A DNA stretch of 64,000 bases, from the NCBI RefSeq assembly GCF_004217185.1, contig NZ_SHKL01000002.1, positions 46,639 to 110,638 of the forward strand, given 5' to 3'. The notes beneath the pieces were generated by a model, which was not told the origin of the DNA, made no database searches, and saw only the letters and a list, made by a program, of their open reading frames with translations. The translations under genes were made by a program, and so were the position numbers. The number at the start of each line of letters is the position of its first letter. Position 1 is the stretch's first letter. Origin of the DNA: Pseudonocardia sediminis. GTDB lineage: Bacteria; Actinomycetota; Actinomycetes; Mycobacteriales; Pseudonocardiaceae. This document shows, one piece after another, positions 16,485 to 25,639 of the stretch.

Positions 16485-18848
16485 TCACACAGCAACGTCG
16501 ATCCGGGCGAGCCCTTCCGGACCTGCTACCACCACTGATAGACGGCCGAGCGGATCCACGAAACCGGTGAGCTCTACCGGGGCCGGGACTCGTAGTAGGT
16601 GCCCTATCGTGCGAGCATCGGTCAGGTCCCACACCCGCACCGTTCTGTCGTGGCTGCCGGTGATGGCGATGGGGCGCCCGTCGGGTAGGACGAGCGCGGC
16701 GACCGCGGTCACCCAGTCGGTGTGGCCGGTGAGGGGTTCGCCGATCGGGGTGCCGGTGTCGAGGTCCCACACCCGCACCGTGGCGTCAGCGCTGCCGGTG
16801 ATGGCGATGGGGCGCCCGTCGGGCAGCACGAGCGCGGCGACCGCGGTCACCGGGCTGGTGTGGCCGGTGAGGGGTTCGCCGATCGGGGTGCCGGTGTCGA
16901 GGTCCCACACCCACGCCGCCGTGGTGTGGTGGCTGCCGGTGATGGCGATGGGTCGCTCGTCGGGTAGGACGAGCGCGGCGACCGCGGTCACCCAGTCGGT
17001 GTGGCCGGTGAGGGGTTCGCCGATCGGGGTGCCGGTGTCGAGGTCCCACACCCGCACCGTGTCGTCCCAGCTGCCGGTGATGGCGATGGGGCGCCCGTCG
17101 GGCAGCACGAGCGCGGCGACCGCGGACACCCTGTCGGTGTGGCCGGTGAGGGGTTCGCCGATCGGGGTGCCGGTGGTCAGGTCCCACACCCGCGCTGTGG
17201 CGTCGAGGCTGCCGGTGATGGCGATGGGTCGCTCGTCGGGCAGGACGAGCGCGGCGACCGCGCGCACCGGGCGGGTGTGGCCGGTGAGGGGTTCGCCGAT
17301 CGGGGTGCCGGTGGTCAGGTCCCACACCCGCACCGTGTTGTCTCGGCTGCCGGTGATGGCGATGGGGCGCTCGTCGGGTAGGACGAGCGCGGCGACCGCG
17401 GCCACGTGGCCGGTGTGGCCGGTGAGGGGTTCGCCGGTCGGGGTGCCGGTGTCGAGGTCCCACACCCGCACCGTGTGGTCCCAGCTGCCGGTGATGGCGA
17501 TGGGGCGCCGGTCGGGCAGGACGAGCGCGGCGACCGCGCGCACCGGGCGGGTGTGGCCGGTGAGGGGTTCGCCGATCGGGGTGCCGGTGGTCAGGTCCCA
17601 CACCCGCACCGTGTTGTCGGAGCTGCCGGTGATGGCGATGGGGCGTCGGTCGGGTAGTACGAGCGCGGCGACCGCGGTCACCGTGTCGGTGTGGCCGGTG
17701 AGGGGTTCGCCGATCGCCGTGCCGGTGTCGAGGTCCCACACCCGCACCGTGTCGTCCCAGCTGCCGGTGATGGCGATGGGGCGTCGGTCGGGTAGGACGA
17801 GCGCGGCGACCGCGTTCACCGTGTCGGTGTGGCCGGTGAGGGGTTCGCCGATGGGGGTGCCGGTGTCGAGGTCCCACACCCGCACCGTGTTGTCCCAGCT
17901 GCCGGTGATGGCGATGGGTCGCTCGTCGGGCAGTACGAGCGCGGCGACCGCGGCCACGTGGCCGGTGTGGCCGGTGAGGGGTTCGCCGATCGGGGTGCCG
18001 GTGGTCAGGTCCCACACCCGCACCGTGGCGTCAGCGCTGCCGGTGATGGCGATGGGGCGCCGGTCGGGTAGGACGAGCGCGGCGACCGCCTCCACCGGGC
18101 CGGGGTGGCCGGTGAGGGGGTCACCGATCGGGGTGCCGGTGGTCAGGTCCCACACCCGCACCGTGTCGTCGTCGCTGCCGGCGATGGCGATGGGGCGCCC
18201 GTCGGGCAGCACGAGCGCGGCGACCGCGGTCACCCTGTCGGTGTGGCCGGTGAGGGGTTCACCGATCGGGGTGCCGGTGGTCAGGTCCCACACCCGCACC
18301 GTGTTGTCCCAGCTGCCGGTGATGGCGATGGGTCGCCCGTCGGTGAGCACCAAGGCAGCCAGACCGAAGTGGTGGGCTAGCTGGAGAAGTGTCTCGCCGG
18401 CGCTGCTGGAGTGGTGGCTCCAAACTGTTGTCCACTGGCCTGGCGGGGTTCGGCGGCGTGGCGTGTCGCCGGCGGCGGCTTGTGCCAGGTCCATCGCGTC
18501 GGCGTTCTCAGCGGGGGAGTCCCAGGGCCAGGTGTGGGCGACCTGCTTCCACGCTCGCACGGTGGTGGTGGAGCGTGTGCGGGGGGCGGCTGCGGTGAGG
18601 GCTTGACGGACGCGGGGGACGTCGAGGTAAGGGAGCAGTTCGGGGCTGAGGAGGCGTTCGTCGAGGCGACCTCCGGCGGCGGCGTGTTCGACGAGGTGGC
18701 GGCGCAGATACGGGGCGGGCGGGATCGCCCCGCGTGTGGTGGGCCGAGGCTGAGCCAGGGGCAGCAACGCTTCGGTGATCCGAGCTTCCACCACCTCGAC
18801 AGATCCGAGTTCGAGGCCGTCCGCCGGCTCGTCGTCATGCTCAGGCAT
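16485..18848 (-). CDS. WD40-repeat protein (C-terminal half of a split caspase-STAND-WD40 system)
   Basis: ATG 18848 gives 787 residues beginning MPEHDDEPADGLELG; the frame stays open upstream to 18953. Residues ~15-90 (VVEARITEALLPLAQP to PYLRRHLVEHAAAGG) match the helical region that normally follows the STAND NTPase in fused proteins. Thirteen near-identical ~46-residue WD40 repeats follow (AALVLPDxRPIAITGS, TVRVWDLxTGTPIGEPLT), with a degenerate fourteenth at the end, consistent with two seven-bladed propellers. The start overlaps the caspase gene's stop by 8 nt, so translation is probably coupled. WD40 propellers in STAND systems sense ligands; the trigger is unknown. Confidence 0.85.
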   Translation of the reverse strand: MPEHDDEPADGLELGSVEVVEARITEALLPLAQPRPTTRGAIPPAPYLRRHLVEHAAAGGRLDERLLSPELLPYLDVPRVRQALTAAAPRTRSTTTVRAWKQVAHTWPWDSPAENADAMDLAQAAAGDTPRRRTPPGQWTTVWSHHSSSAGETLLQLAHHFGLAALVLTDGRPIAITGSWDNTVRVWDLTTGTPIGEPLTGHTDRVTAVAALVLPDGRPIAIAGSDDDTVRVWDLTTGTPIGDPLTGHPGPVEAVAALVLPDRRPIAITGSADATVRVWDLTTGTPIGEPLTGHTGHVAAVAALVLPDERPIAITGSWDNTVRVWDLDTGTPIGEPLTGHTDTVNAVAALVLPDRRPIAITGSWDDTVRVWDLDTGTAIGEPLTGHTDTVTAVAALVLPDRRPIAITGSSDNTVRVWDLTTGTPIGEPLTGHTRPVRAVAALVLPDRRPIAITGSWDHTVRVWDLDTGTPTGEPLTGHTGHVAAVAALVLPDERPIAITGSRDNTVRVWDLTTGTPIGEPLTGHTRPVRAVAALVLPDERPIAITGSLDATARVWDLTTGTPIGEPLTGHTDRVSAVAALVLPDGRPIAITGSWDDTVRVWDLDTGTPIGEPLTGHTDWVTAVAALVLPDERPIAITGSHHTTAAWVWDLDTGTPIGEPLTGHTSPVTAVAALVLPDGRPIAITGSADATVRVWDLDTGTPIGEPLTGHTDWVTAVAALVLPDGRPIAITGSHDRTVRVWDLTDARTIGHLLRVPAPVELTGFVDPLGRLSVVVAGPEGLARIDVAV
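16600..18330 (-). repeat. 138-bp tandem coding repeats (WD40 units)
   Basis: Units repeat at 138 bp with recurring blocks such as GTGGCCGGTGAGGGGTTCGC and GCTGCCGGTGATGGCGATGG. Variable codons recur in mosaic combinations, as expected from gene conversion or unequal crossing-over. The open plus-strand frames here are shadows. Confidence 0.9.
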
Positions 18849-21024
18849 GGTCGTCCTGGTCGTCCTGGTCGTCCTGGTCGTCCTGGTCGTCCTGGTCGTC
18901 CTGGGCGGCCGACGGGGAGCGGGGTGGGTCGTGCAGGTCGCGCCATTGTTCACGCAGAGTGGTTCGCAGGGTGTCGTGGAACAGCCGGTAGACGGTGATG
19001 CCGTCCTCGTGGTCGGTGACGAGGTAGCCGGCCAGTCGGGAGGCGAGCAGGGCGGCGATGTCGCTGTCGCCGTAGGTGCCGGGCCGGTCGGCGACGGCGT
19101 TGGCGGTCAGGGGCCAGATCTGGCTCCAGGGCAGTCCCCGCCCGTAGGCGAACGCGACCGCACGGAGCAGGTGGATCGCGCGTAGTCGTTGGTCAGGGTC
19201 GGGGAGCTCGTCGTGCAGGTCGGCACGGAAGACGCCGAGCACGCCGTCGTCGAGCAGGGCGGCCAGACCGGGGTCGTCAGGGTCGGTGAGAGTGTCTCTG
19301 TCGGCGAGGTTGGTGGCGGCCAGGCGGGTCAGCAGGAATGACTTCTGGGCTGCGGTGGCGACGGCGGCGGCGACCGCGGTGGCGTGCTGGTGGTGCTCGG
19401 GGCGGTGGTAGGGCGACCGGGGTGTCTGGGTGAGGATCTCGGTGGCGTAGTCGGCGAGGTCGGCGGTGTTCCACCAGGGGGCCTCGTCGACGGGTACCCG
19501 TTCGCCGCGGAGTGTCTTTGTGACCTGCTCGGCGTACGGGCGCGCCGAGTTCGTACCGGTCGGCTGTGCCGCGGCGTGCGTTCCGGTGGTGTCTGTCCCC
19601 GCGCTGTTCGGTTTGTCGTTGGTCGGTGTGCCGGGTGAGCGCACACCGAGGATCAGACGCAGTGGCGAACCGAGCGGACCGTCGGCGGCCGCTGCGGGTG
19701 GGTGGAGGCGGGCCAAGACGGAGGCGAGCAGATCCACCGGGTTGCTGGACTCGTCGAGGGCGTCGATGACGACCGTGACCGGGCGGGCGTGGCCCCCGAG
19801 CCAGGTGCGCCACCGGGCCAGCTCGGCCGTCGTTCCGCCGCCGGTGGGGATGCCCACCGCTTCCAGCAGCTGGGTCACGATCTCGGCGGGCACCTTCCCG
19901 GTGCACAGGATCGCCGCGTCGATCGACCCGACCGGCGGCAACAACGCAGGCGGGACGGCGGCGGTGAGCTCGGGATGGTCGCGGCGGAACCGGGTGTCGC
20001 TGAGGGTGACCAGGCGGCCAAGGACGGCGGACTTGCCGGTACCGGCGCCGCCGGTGACCACCACGGTGCGCGGCGGTGCCGACAGGGCGGCGACGAGGTG
20101 GCCCATCAGGTTCGCGCGCCCGGTGAACAGCCACGTTTTGGCCGCCCAGTGCGCCTCGAGGTCTTCCGCGCGGATCGCGAGGTCGCGGCGGGCCTCTCCG
20201 ACGAGCGGCGCCGCCGGCTGCGGGCGCGGGTTGGGCAGACACGGGCTCGGGCCGCCCAGCCGGGGAAGCTCGGACTTGAGCAGACTCAACCGCTGGGAGG
20301 CGGGCAGGCGGGCCTGGACACCGTCGAGGAACTGGTCCACCCGCAGATAGGGGCCGTGGTCGTACTGTTCGCCCTCTCGGGACCGGACCTCGTCGAGGAA
20401 CCCGGCGACCGCCCCGGTCAACGCCCCCACCTCGGCCGGGGACTCGGCGCCGGTGGAGGCCAGCACCAGCCAGGTGTCAGGGAACTCCGGCAGCCGCACA
20501 GTGCGCTCGGCGGTCGCGGCGGCGAAACACACGTCCAGGATCACCAGCAGGTGCTCGACGTCGGTGTCGGCGAGCCAGCCGATGAGCTGGTCGGTGCTGA
20601 GCGCGGTCTTGTGCACGCGGGTCGGGCTGGTGCTGCGTAGGACGATCCAGTGCGCCTCGCGTGTGGTCAGGCCGTGCCCGGTCACGACCAGGACCGCGGC
20701 GTCGCCGTCGTTCCACTCCCGCTCCGGGGAGCGCAGCGCGTCCTCGATCTGGCGCAGTGTCGGGTTCTGGCCGAGCTCCGGGTGCGCCACTGTGAACCGG
20801 CGCCGCCCCAACCCTGCGTCGCACCACCATTGCTGCAGCACCTTGACCTCGTCTGCCACCCCGGGCAGCGCGCCGTGATCGGAGTCGTCGTACTCGGTCG
20901 TGGCCAGCACGACCAGATGACGGCGCAAGACTTCGGAGAACTCGTCCTCTGCGGTGAGGTCCGGGTCGGCGCAGACCGGGCGGGTTTCCGGGCTCGCTGC
21001 GCGGTCCGCGTCGTGGGTGCTCAC
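18841..21024 (-). CDS. Caspase-like peptidase fused to STAND NTPase
   Basis: A GTG at 21024 overlaps the hydrolase stop (GTGA). The 727-residue product starts with a caspase-fold domain: catalytic His117 in VVTGHGLT and Cys166 in VILDVCFA. A STAND-type P-loop NTPase follows, with Walker A GGAGTGKS at 325-332 and Walker B VVIDALDES around 418-426, then a winged-helix region ending ITVYRLFHDTLRTTL. The chain stops just after a (DDQ)n tract, where fused relatives continue into helical and WD40 regions; those are on the next ORF. Such proteins are proposed conflict or regulated-death effectors, with the caspase as protease effector. Residue evidence is good; the substrate is unknown. Confidence 0.87.
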   Translation of the reverse strand: MSTHDADRAASPETRPVCADPDLTAEDEFSEVLRRHLVVLATTEYDDSDHGALPGVADEVKVLQQWWCDAGLGRRRFTVAHPELGQNPTLRQIEDALRSPEREWNDGDAAVLVVTGHGLTTREAHWIVLRSTSPTRVHKTALSTDQLIGWLADTDVEHLLVILDVCFAAATAERTVRLPEFPDTWLVLASTGAESPAEVGALTGAVAGFLDEVRSREGEQYDHGPYLRVDQFLDGVQARLPASQRLSLLKSELPRLGGPSPCLPNPRPQPAAPLVGEARRDLAIRAEDLEAHWAAKTWLFTGRANLMGHLVAALSAPPRTVVVTGGAGTGKSAVLGRLVTLSDTRFRRDHPELTAAVPPALLPPVGSIDAAILCTGKVPAEIVTQLLEAVGIPTGGGTTAELARWRTWLGGHARPVTVVIDALDESSNPVDLLASVLARLHPPAAAADGPLGSPLRLILGVRSPGTPTNDKPNSAGTDTTGTHAAAQPTGTNSARPYAEQVTKTLRGERVPVDEAPWWNTADLADYATEILTQTPRSPYHRPEHHQHATAVAAAVATAAQKSFLLTRLAATNLADRDTLTDPDDPGLAALLDDGVLGVFRADLHDELPDPDQRLRAIHLLRAVAFAYGRGLPWSQIWPLTANAVADRPGTYGDSDIAALLASRLAGYLVTDHEDGITVYRLFHDTLRTTLREQWRDLHDPPRSPSAAQDDQDDQDDQDDQDDQDDHA
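18848..18901. repeat. Six-copy 9-bp tandem repeat (TGGTCGTCC) at a gene overlap
   Basis: Six perfect copies encode (DDQ)n at the C-terminus of the caspase-STAND protein and read as RTT in the frame that continues into the WD40 gene. Copy-number change keeps frame (9 bp), altering linker length only. Confidence 0.9.
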
Positions 21025-21881
21025 GCGCCACTCAACCCCGGTAGGGCGTCCACGAGGGCCTGCCCGGTCGCCTTCTTACCGAGGTAGCGGGTGGCCGCGT
21101 GCGGCTCCCGGCCGTTGTCGACCTCCTCTTCGTGGACCGAGGGCCACCGCCCGGACAACCTCCCGGCCAACGCGACCGGATCCCGCGGGTCGCGCACATT
21201 GACCCACCGCCGCACCCCGGCCAGCCCGCCAGGCCCGGTACCGAACGAGGAATCGGGCAGCAGACTCCACACCGCCCGCAGCGCCAGCGGCGACCCCAGC
21301 GTGACCAGCGTGTCCACCCGATGCCCCGGCGACTGGCGCAGGTACTCGAGCGCGACGACCGAGCCCAGCGAATGCCCCAGCAACAGCCGCACCTCATGGT
21401 CGACCGCCGCGGCGACCCGCTCATCGACGGCCTGCTTGACGGCCGGGTCGGTGAGGTAGCGGCGGGCCTGCCGCATCTCGCCCACGAACAACCAACCCGC
21501 ACGCGCCCCGAACCGGCGATCCATCGCCGCCACCACACGCAACACCGGCTCAGGGACCCGCGGGAACCCCGCCTTCGACTCCGGGGCCGCGGTGAGCTCG
21601 TCGACGGTGAGGATCTCACCGGCGGCGTCCACCACCGCGGTCACCTCGTCGTCGGACATGTCCTCGAACAGCGACCCCGGGCCTGCCGGCGACGGCGCGG
21701 ACTTCGTCTCGGACGCCGCTGCGCCGAACAGGTCACCGTAGAACGCCATCTCCACCGGCGGCTCGATCATCTTGTGGCCGCAGGCCCGTTCCAGCCCATC
21801 AGCCAGCGCCGGCGACCACGCCGCGGCCAGCTGATGCCGTCCCCCCTGCTCCTGAGCGATCCCGTGCACTCCCACGATCAC
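21021..21881 (-). CDS. Alpha/beta hydrolase (lipase/esterase-like) of the caspase-WD40 operon
   Basis: A GTG at 21881 overlaps the WD40 stop (GTGA), giving 286 residues starting VIVGVHGIAQEQGG; a GTG at 21887 is an alternative. The nucleophile elbow GHSLGS places Ser at about 171, and VHGI forms the oxyanion region of an alpha/beta-hydrolase. The candidate acid is Asp in VNVRDPRDPVA, with a late His in GREPHAATRYLG. Members of this hydrolase group occur in bacterial conflict operons as possible membrane-lipid effectors or processing enzymes. It is coupled to both neighbours by 4-nt overlaps, so it is probably part of the same complex or response. Confidence 0.8.
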   Translation of the reverse strand: MIVGVHGIAQEQGGRHQLAAAWSPALADGLERACGHKMIEPPVEMAFYGDLFGAAASETKSAPSPAGPGSLFEDMSDDEVTAVVDAAGEILTVDELTAAPESKAGFPRVPEPVLRVVAAMDRRFGARAGWLFVGEMRQARRYLTDPAVKQAVDERVAAAVDHEVRLLLGHSLGSVVALEYLRQSPGHRVDTLVTLGSPLALRAVWSLLPDSSFGTGPGGLAGVRRWVNVRDPRDPVALAGRLSGRWPSVHEEEVDNGREPHAATRYLGKKATGQALVDALPGLSGA

Positions 21882-23851
21882 CGCCACCCGCGACCACCCC
21901 GAAACACCAGACCGGCCCACAGCCCAGCACTAGCGACCACCACGTGAAGCTCCTCGTCGTACATATACACAGCAAGAGCGGACGGGACAGCGAGAACTGG
22001 GAGGGGAGGAGCGACCGGCGCGCCTGTCGCCGCGTCCCACATCCGGACTGTGCCGTCCCAGCCGCCGGTGACGCCGACGGGTCGCCCGTCGGGCAGCACG
22101 ACCGCGAGCACTGGGCCGGTGTGGCCGGTGAGGGGTTCGCCGATCGGGGTGCCGGTGGTCAGGTCCCACACCCGCACCGTGTTGTCCCGGCTGCCGGTGA
22201 TGGCGATGGGGCGTCGGTCGGGCAGGACGAGCGCGGCGACCGCCTCCACCGGGCGGGTGTGGCCGGTGAGGGGTTCGCCGATGGGGGTGCCGGTGTCGAG
22301 GTCCCACACACGCACCGTGTTGTCGGAGCTGCCGGTGATGGCGATGGGGCGCCCGTCGGGTAGTACGAGCGCGGCGACCGCGCTCACCGTGCCGGTGTGG
22401 CCGGTGAGGGGTTCGCCGATGGGGGTGCCGGTGGTCAGGTCCCACACCCGCACCGTGGCGTCAGCGCTGCCGGTGATGGCGATGGGGCGCCGGTCGGGCA
22501 GTACGAGCGCGGCGACCGCGGCCACGTGGCCGGTGTGGCCGGTGAGGGGTTCGCCGATCGGGGTGCCGGTGTCGAGGTCCCACACCCGCACCGTGTTGTC
22601 CCAGCTGCCGGTGATGGCGATGGGACGTCGGTCGGGCAGTACGAGCGCGGCGACCGCGTTCACCCAGTCGGTGTGGCCGGTGAGGGGTTCGCCGATCGGG
22701 GTGCCGGTGGTCAGGTCCCACACCCGCACCGTGGCGTCAGCGCTGCCGGTGATGGCGATGGGGCGCCCATCGGGAAGTACGAGCGCGGCGACCGCGGCCA
22801 CCAGTAACTCGATGGTTCTCGGCGTCGCCTTGTCGTCTCTGCGCGGTGCCTCACTGCTAGACCCACTGCTGGTCAGGTCCCAGACCCGCGTCGTGCCGTC
22901 TTCGCTGCCGGTGATGGCGATGGGGCGTCGGTCGGGCAGGACGAGCGCGGCGACCGCGCGCACCCAGCCGGTGTGGCCGGTGAGGGGTTCGCCGATCGGG
23001 GTGCCGGTGTCGAGGTCCCACACCCGCACCGTGTTGTCGGAGCTGCCGGTGATGGCGATGGGGCGCCGGTCGGGCAGTACGAGCGCGGCGACCGCGGCCA
23101 CCGAGCGGGTGTGGCCGGTGAGGGGTTCGCCGATCGCCGTGCCGGTGTCGAGGTCCCACACCCGCACCGTGTTGTCCCGGCTGCCGGTGATGGCGATGGG
23201 TCGCTCGTCGGGTAGGACGAGCGCGGCGACCGCGTTCACCCAGTCGGTGTGGCCGGTGAGGGGTTCGCCGATGGGGGTGCCGGTGTCGAGGTCCCACACC
23301 CGCACCGTGTTGTCGGAGCTGCCGGTGATGGCGATGGGGCGTCGGTCGGGAAGTACGAGCGCGGCAGTCGAGGTCAGCGGGGAGCCCCGCATAACGACAT
23401 CGCCCGAGCTGGGGCCAGTTTGTGCGACAGCCCAGGCAACTGACCAGCGACCTGCTGTCGCGTCGGGTTCGGCGCCTCCTGCGACGAGGGCGAGCTGAAG
23501 GGCGTCGGCATTCGTCAAGGGGTCCTCCCAGAGCCACGCGTGCGAGACCTGCCGCCACGCCCGGACCACATCGGCGCGCACGACTCGCGGGTCGACACCG
23601 ACGAGGGCCGGGCGCACCCGGGCCGGATCCAGGTACGGCAACGTCCGAGGGTTGATCACCGCATCGGTCATCGCGCCCCCGGCCGCGGCGTGCTCGACCA
23701 GGTGCCGGCGCACGTACCCCGGCGGCGGCACCGAGACAGGTCCGGCGCGACGCGGCACGGCGAGCGAGGTCAACGCCTCAGCGATCCGCGCCTCGACCTC
23801 GACAACGTCCCTGCTCACGGGTCTCCCGTCGCTGCGACTACCTGTTCCCAT
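21878..23851 (-). CDS. WD40-repeat protein, first gene of the caspase operon
   Basis: ATG 23851 gives 657 residues starting MGTGSRSDGRP; the frame is open upstream to 24004 with no better start. Its N-terminal region (VVEVEARIAEALTSLAVP, then YVRRHLVEHAAAGG) is homologous to that of the WD40 protein at 16485-18848. About ten WD40 repeats follow, nearly identical to those of the other gene. One unit carries an insertion (SSGSSSEAPRRDDKATPR) and the last ones are degenerate (VRMWDAATGAPVAPPLP). No NTPase domain is present in this ORF. It may be a paralogous sensor that pairs with the caspase-STAND protein. The absence of an SD suggests a leaderless transcript or another start. Confidence 0.8.
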   Translation of the reverse strand: MGTGSRSDGRPVSRDVVEVEARIAEALTSLAVPRRAGPVSVPPPGYVRRHLVEHAAAGGAMTDAVINPRTLPYLDPARVRPALVGVDPRVVRADVVRAWRQVSHAWLWEDPLTNADALQLALVAGGAEPDATAGRWSVAWAVAQTGPSSGDVVMRGSPLTSTAALVLPDRRPIAITGSSDNTVRVWDLDTGTPIGEPLTGHTDWVNAVAALVLPDERPIAITGSRDNTVRVWDLDTGTAIGEPLTGHTRSVAAVAALVLPDRRPIAITGSSDNTVRVWDLDTGTPIGEPLTGHTGWVRAVAALVLPDRRPIAITGSEDGTTRVWDLTSSGSSSEAPRRDDKATPRTIELLVAAVAALVLPDGRPIAITGSADATVRVWDLTTGTPIGEPLTGHTDWVNAVAALVLPDRRPIAITGSWDNTVRVWDLDTGTPIGEPLTGHTGHVAAVAALVLPDRRPIAITGSADATVRVWDLTTGTPIGEPLTGHTGTVSAVAALVLPDGRPIAITGSSDNTVRVWDLDTGTPIGEPLTGHTRPVEAVAALVLPDRRPIAITGSRDNTVRVWDLTTGTPIGEPLTGHTGPVLAVVLPDGRPVGVTGGWDGTVRMWDAATGAPVAPPLPVLAVPSALAVYMYDEELHVVVASAGLWAGLVFRGGRGWR

Positions 23852-25058
23852 GATCTCGCTATGGAGAGGCGCGGTGTTTCGTAAGACCCACTCAGACCGG
23901 CATGGTGGCTGCGTTGTCGATCCTCGCCTCCTGGACGCGCACACAGCAGTCGACGGAGTCGAGGGAGCGATCGCGGTCAAAGGAGCGGGGTCGGCGCAGC
24001 TCAACTAGGGCCGTGCTGTGGTCTGCGGTGGAGCCGGCCAGATCGGTCGTGCCCCACCCCGCCGTCGTACCTCCCGAGCTCGCGGCAGTCAACGTTCGAT
24101 GACCGGCTCGCCCGCGGCGGGTTGTTCGACGCCCCTGGCCAGGGGTGTCGTGCACCTGGCCCGCGCCACTGCGGCTGGCCCCTGACTAAGGACCAGGGGC
24201 GTCTGCACCGCCTTGACTCGGCCTCGAAATCGACCAGCTGTAGCAACCCGGCTCGGCCTGTCATGGCATAGCGCGGATCTCCCGGCGTCGTGGAGGGTCC
24301 GAGCGCCCACGGCGCAGCGCGTGGAGTCTGGTGTAGCTGATCTGCCCGTGCCGAATGACATCTGCGAGGTCCTGATGGTCAGCCCCGAACGACTGTCGGT
24401 CTCCGGGGTGGCGGGTTGTCGTCTGGTGGCCAATCTGGACAGATCCTCCCCTGAACTGCTGAGGCGCCACCCGCGGTGCCTGGGGAGCTGGTCCTGGAGG
24501 CTCAGCAGCTTTCGGTCCGGCGCTCGGGAACGGTCACGGCAGCGACGCCGGAATGGCTCAGGTGCCGACTCTGAGCCTGGGGACTTCAGCTCGTGGCAGC
24601 GCCGGACGCCGCGGGCGGACACAGACTGGAGGTAAGCCGGCCAAGCCGCCAGCCTGTCGCCGGGCACGCTGCAGCGTGCTCTCGGAACTGGACCTTGTCC
24701 CGGGGGTGACACCCTCGGCCGCGTCGTCGCCGGCAGTCCCCGAGGCCGTTTCGCCAGTTCAGGGGGGCGCGAGGTGCCGCAGGCGATAGGTTCTGCCGGT
24801 GGACCGACGGGGTACTGCCCGGGACCTGCTCGGGAGTTCTACGTCTCGCCGGAGAGTTATTTCCGAAAGGCTCGGGGACGTTCTTCGTGGCGAACTTCAG
24901 AAAACTTCAGTCGCCGGAGCGACCTCAACGTTGACGACTTAGTTAGCGACCATTCCAGGCTGAAAATGGCACTTAAGCCATTCTCTAACGAGAGTTTTTT
25001 TGCGGCGGGCCGCGCAGCGTGGTTAACTAGTTCTAGTGGCTGGTTCGCCAGACACGAA
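23852..25058. other. 1.2-kb stretch without convincing genes
   Basis: Open frames occur on both strands (for example 24089-24712) but are arginine/serine-rich, have no SD and resemble no family. A lower-GC patch lies at 24890-25035. The promoter of the caspase operon should lie near 23855-24000. The rest may be decayed sequence or a junction left by recombination. Confidence 0.5.
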
Positions 25059-25098
25059 GGGCGCGGAGCCCCTGACAATTTCAGGAAACCCCGCGCCC
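25059..25098 (-). terminator. Nested hairpin, likely terminator of the 25.1-kb small gene
   Basis: Outer arms GGGCGCGG (25059-25066) and CCGCGCCC (25091-25098) enclose an inner hairpin CCTGA (25071-25075) / TCAGG (25081-25085). It lies 13 nt beyond the stop of the minus-strand gene 25111-25371. There is no clear U-tract, as is common in actinobacteria. Confidence 0.6.
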
Positions 25099-25110
25099 CA
25101 AGTGAGAGAC

Positions 25111-25371
25111 CTACGAGGTCGCCCCGCCAAGGAAGTCCTCGTAGAACTCGTTCGCCGCCGCTCCGACGGTCGAGGCCAAGGCCTTGGCCGTCGGGACGGT
25201 GCCGACCTCAGGACCGAACAGGTCCAGGTGGTCGGACACCATCAGCAGTGCCAGAGTGACCCGCAGGACGAGCCAGCTCCGGCGAATGACGCGCTGAGCA
25301 GTGCGAACGGGCCCCCGCCGGTCCCCGGGGGGATCGGCACCAGAGTCTCGTCCGCAGGTGCAAGCGGTCAT
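25111..25371 (-). CDS. Small hypothetical protein (86 aa) with strong ribosome-binding site
   Basis: ATG 25371 is preceded by GAGGAGGTGG, an unusually strong SD. The product begins MTACTCGRDSG and contains a central amphipathic/hydrophobic helix (SWLVLRVTLALLMVSDHLDL) and the tail VGAAANEFYEDFLGG. No family is recognised. It is monocistronic, with a terminator-like hairpin right after the stop. A Cys pair (CTC) lies near the start. Its isolation in a gene-poor stretch and its strong SD suggest an expressed accessory gene. Confidence 0.6.
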   Translation of the reverse strand: MTACTCGRDSGADPPGDRRGPVRTAQRVIRRSWLVLRVTLALLMVSDHLDLFGPEVGTVPTAKALASTVGAAANEFYEDFLGGATS

Positions 25372-25639
25372 GACACACCACCTCCTCAAGCCGGGACCTG
25401 CCGCGTGCAGCTCCCGAGCTCGCGGAGCCACCCAGCGGGGTACCGTCAGAGGTGGGGAACCGATCGCCGAGGCAACCGGTGTGCCGTCTTCGAGAGTACC
25501 GGGTCGCGTACCGATCGTGTGAATCCGATGAATCGCGATCCAGTGCCGGTACAACGGGACGCTGGGGCGGTTCTTCTCCTGCTCAGAGCCCCTATTCGGG
25601 AGTCAACCAGCCCCCGATGCATAGTTGGTGTGATGTAAC
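25372..25639. other. Intergenic stretch
   Basis: About 270 bases hold the presumed promoter and 5' leader of the 25.1-kb small gene. Nothing else is recognised. Confidence 0.4.

Noticed and set aside
16567..18606. Long plus-strand ORF (about 680 codons) of arginine/serine-rich repeats
   Set aside because: It is antisense to the WD40 gene. The minus frame has clear WD40 motifs and coupled neighbours, so the plus frame is a shadow.
24089..24712. Minus-strand 207-codon ORF
   Set aside because: Arginine/serine-rich translation without domain, SD or favoured start; treated as non-coding.
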